NCBI GenBank assembly: GCA_907163375.1
Contig: CAJQUW010003421.1
Location: 62,001 to 126,000 of the forward strand
Source of the DNA: Prostheceraeus crozeri
Taxonomy: Eukaryota; Platyhelminthes; Polycladida; Euryleptidae
Length of the DNA stretch: 64,000 nucleotides
Reading direction: 5' to 3'
Under the pieces are notes generated by a model. The model had not been told where the DNA came from. It saw only the letters and a program-made list of their open reading frames with translations, and ran no database searches. The position numbers and the translations under genes were made by a program. Positions 62,246 to 64,000 of the stretch are shown in pieces (the first letter of the stretch is position 1; each line of letters starts with the position of its first letter).

Positions 62246-63580
62246 CTGAAAGTAAGTACGACAAATATTAATTAATAGCATTTAGTGAAGGTCGATATAA
62301 TCTTCCTGATTTTTTTCATGATAGTTTTTTGGTTCTGGTCCTCAAACCTCTGGTCAGATGAGTTCTGCAATTGCGTCTGAGAAGCTGAAAAGCATCATTC
62401 ACCATCAAGATTGAATTTAGTAATTCACAATGGAATACTATTCACACTTAATTGATATAATCAGGGATGCAGAGACCACGATTGTTAAAAGTGTTCCTTA
62501 TATTAGAGGAAATAGGGTATGTTTAGCTGAGATAGGTGAAATTCACAGCTAATAACTCCTTAAAATGGTTGTTTAAAAATATCTAGTTCAATGATAATAA
62601 TTCAAACCATGATATGTAACGTAAAGAAATAGTGAAACTCTACTCCGAACTCAACTCTATGAAAATGATAACAAGATAAAAAATAAAATATGCCTGTATG
62701 GCCATGGAAACAGTCGAGTCAAAAGTGAGACAATTGAACGTTAATGACACACTTCAACATTTCCTTCCCCAATTTTAAAAAAAATGTTGCAACCCAAAAT
62801 CATTCATAACATAGTAAGTCCTCATTTATTGGCACTCTGGCCATTTCTCCTTTAACAAGTTCGGTGAAGGATATCATTCAGTCTAAAAACACAACTATCA
62901 ACTCTATCAGCTGATAGAAATACAAGAGTGCTTTCATGTGCTACAAGGGTGTCCACACGATTTCTGAAAAAAATTCCATGTTTTCCTGTCCTTCCCTCAT
63001 CTTAAAAGCCTTAATCTTAAGTATTTCAAGCATCCGATTCCATCAACAGCGCAGTATTATAGAAAGTCAGTAACCATTATCGATCCTATTCGCATTTACG
63101 AGATCCTAGTTCAGCAGAGGCAAGCTTCCAAGCTTCCCAAGCTTCTTAGCGCTTTCGATGTGCCCTGCAAATCGATTTTTCTTGAAAATTTTGTTAACAG
63201 CTAGTGTTGAGTGTAGATTTTTAAACAAGGAGGTTAAAGTTGTACCGTTGAGTAGAACGTTTTGTAGTAAGACGGTATATAGGTAAGACGGTAGACTGAT
63301 ACGGTATATAGGGTAGGGTAGGGCTGTCGGCCACATTTTAACATTTCTGTAAATCCCCAGTAACTCAAGTTGCAAATTTTTTATCCGAAATGTTACCGTC
63401 TTTGCAAATGACTGTAGAATGACTTGTAGAATGGCAAGAGTCGGCATTCACATAAAGATCAGTATGAGGATCAAACGAAGATTTTACCGTAATTTTCGAA
63501 ACAGAAGTTGGCATCAAACAGATTATAAGCAAAACAAATAATGCTGCAAAACCATCAACGAAAACGAGTTCGAAACTAAC
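62246..63580. other. Non-coding, no recognised feature
   Basis: AT-rich sequence with a short tandem at 63275-63320 (GACGGTATATAGG/GACGGTAGACTGATACGGTAT). A TTTTCAG followed by CTTCTCAGACGCAATTGC on the minus strand (about 62387) may be a further splice acceptor. Nothing else supported. Confidence 0.4.
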
Positions 63581-63746
63581 TTTTCATTTTCTTCCAAACT
63601 TTGCTCAAAACGTCGTCAGTGTCTTCAAAATCACTGAGAGTGTTTTCTAATATAGTCGTTGATTCCGTCATTAATTTTGAAGATCCCCGGCAAACTAACC
63701 TCGCTGGAAATAATTTGTCGTACATCGTAAGGAAAACTCTGTCTCC
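63581..63746 (-). CDS. Possible exon of a host gene
   Basis: On the minus strand TTCTCTTAG precedes and GTTAGT follows a 166-base open stretch reading GDRVFLTMYDKLFPARLVCR, then STTILENTLSDFEDTDDVLS and KVWKKMK. No stop before the donor. No family recognised. It could belong with 62106-62245 to one minus-strand gene, but joining phases could not be confirmed. Confidence 0.3.
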
Positions 63747-63879
63747 CTAAGAGAATACCAAGAAATTATGATCTTCATAATACCATCTATTTATGATCTT
63801 CAGCTTTTGCTAAAAGCAACTTTATGGCTTTCAATATGTTTAACATGAAATAAAATATCAGGCTATGTAACGTTTTTAA

Positions 63880-64000
63880 GTGTTAGGCATTAAAAACAAC
63901 ACACACAAAATAAAAAAAACATAAACACATAAATAACCATACAAAAAAAAACAATAAATAAAAAACAAAACCTAAATACATACCTACCAAAATCATACAA
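63880..64000. repeat. A-rich low-complexity end
   Basis: About 120 bases of AAAACA/ACACA/AAATA-type sequence on the plus strand; no coding signal. Confidence 0.8.

Overview
The window is eukaryotic, animal-type DNA. It is AT-rich, has canonical GT/AG splice signals in places, carries one DEG/ENaC-type ion channel gene, and is otherwise almost entirely nested mobile elements of kinds typical of invertebrate genomes: a Polinton, Penelope-like elements, Ty3/Gypsy, Crypton, PIF/Harbinger, P-like, Tc1/mariner, hAT and LINEs. The species cannot be fixed from the sequence; a marine invertebrate is a reasonable guess. No operons, rRNA, tRNA or CRISPR were seen.

Layout. 0-6 kb: a LINE 3' end abuts an old Polinton terminal-repeat fragment and GC-rich minisatellites, then a Penelope-like element (PLE) interrupted by a 746-bp foldback element, then an intact single-exon DEG/ENaC gene (4305-5864, minus). 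6.5-17.3 kb: a Tc1 remnant, then a decayed Ty3/Gypsy element split by two nested insertions. The first (8065-10982) has inverted termini and a 5-bp duplication and carries a Crypton-type recombinase, itself hit by a LINE and a MITE. The second (11224-14878) is a short retroelement hit by a P-like THAP element. 17.3-23.4 kb: a LINE fragment, tandem repeats, and a 2.4-kb IS630/Tc1-type transposon with 646-bp terminal inverted repeats (TIRs). 23.5-26.1 kb: a two-gene PIF/Harbinger element. 26.4-49.1 kb: a nearly complete 22.7-kb Polinton with about 0.8-kb TIRs and a 6-bp target duplication. 49.1-57.6 kb: the remainder of a large palindrome centred on a PLE. 57.6-64 kb: Tc1, pogo/Tigger and PLE debris, and two possible exons of a host gene on the minus strand.

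The Polinton encodes protein-primed-type DNA polymerase B, chromodomain integrase, adenain-type protease, packaging ATPase, major capsid protein and small basic GG-motif proteins. Accessory genes include two paralogous pairs, a DEDDh exonuclease-like protein, RING-like Cys-rich proteins and a coiled-coil protein. It is a fossil: young by its ends, but broken in about six or seven places.

The two most striking observations are these. First, a 181-codon open frame inside the Polinton (35512-36057, minus) matches the whole two-repeat core of TATA-binding protein, keeps three of the four DNA-kinking Phe positions, and sits in an element that also has TATA-box-like promoters. Second, a roughly 2.4-kb-arm palindrome has four later insertions, two per arm, and each has its intact empty site on the opposite arm. 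This lets the order of events be read directly.
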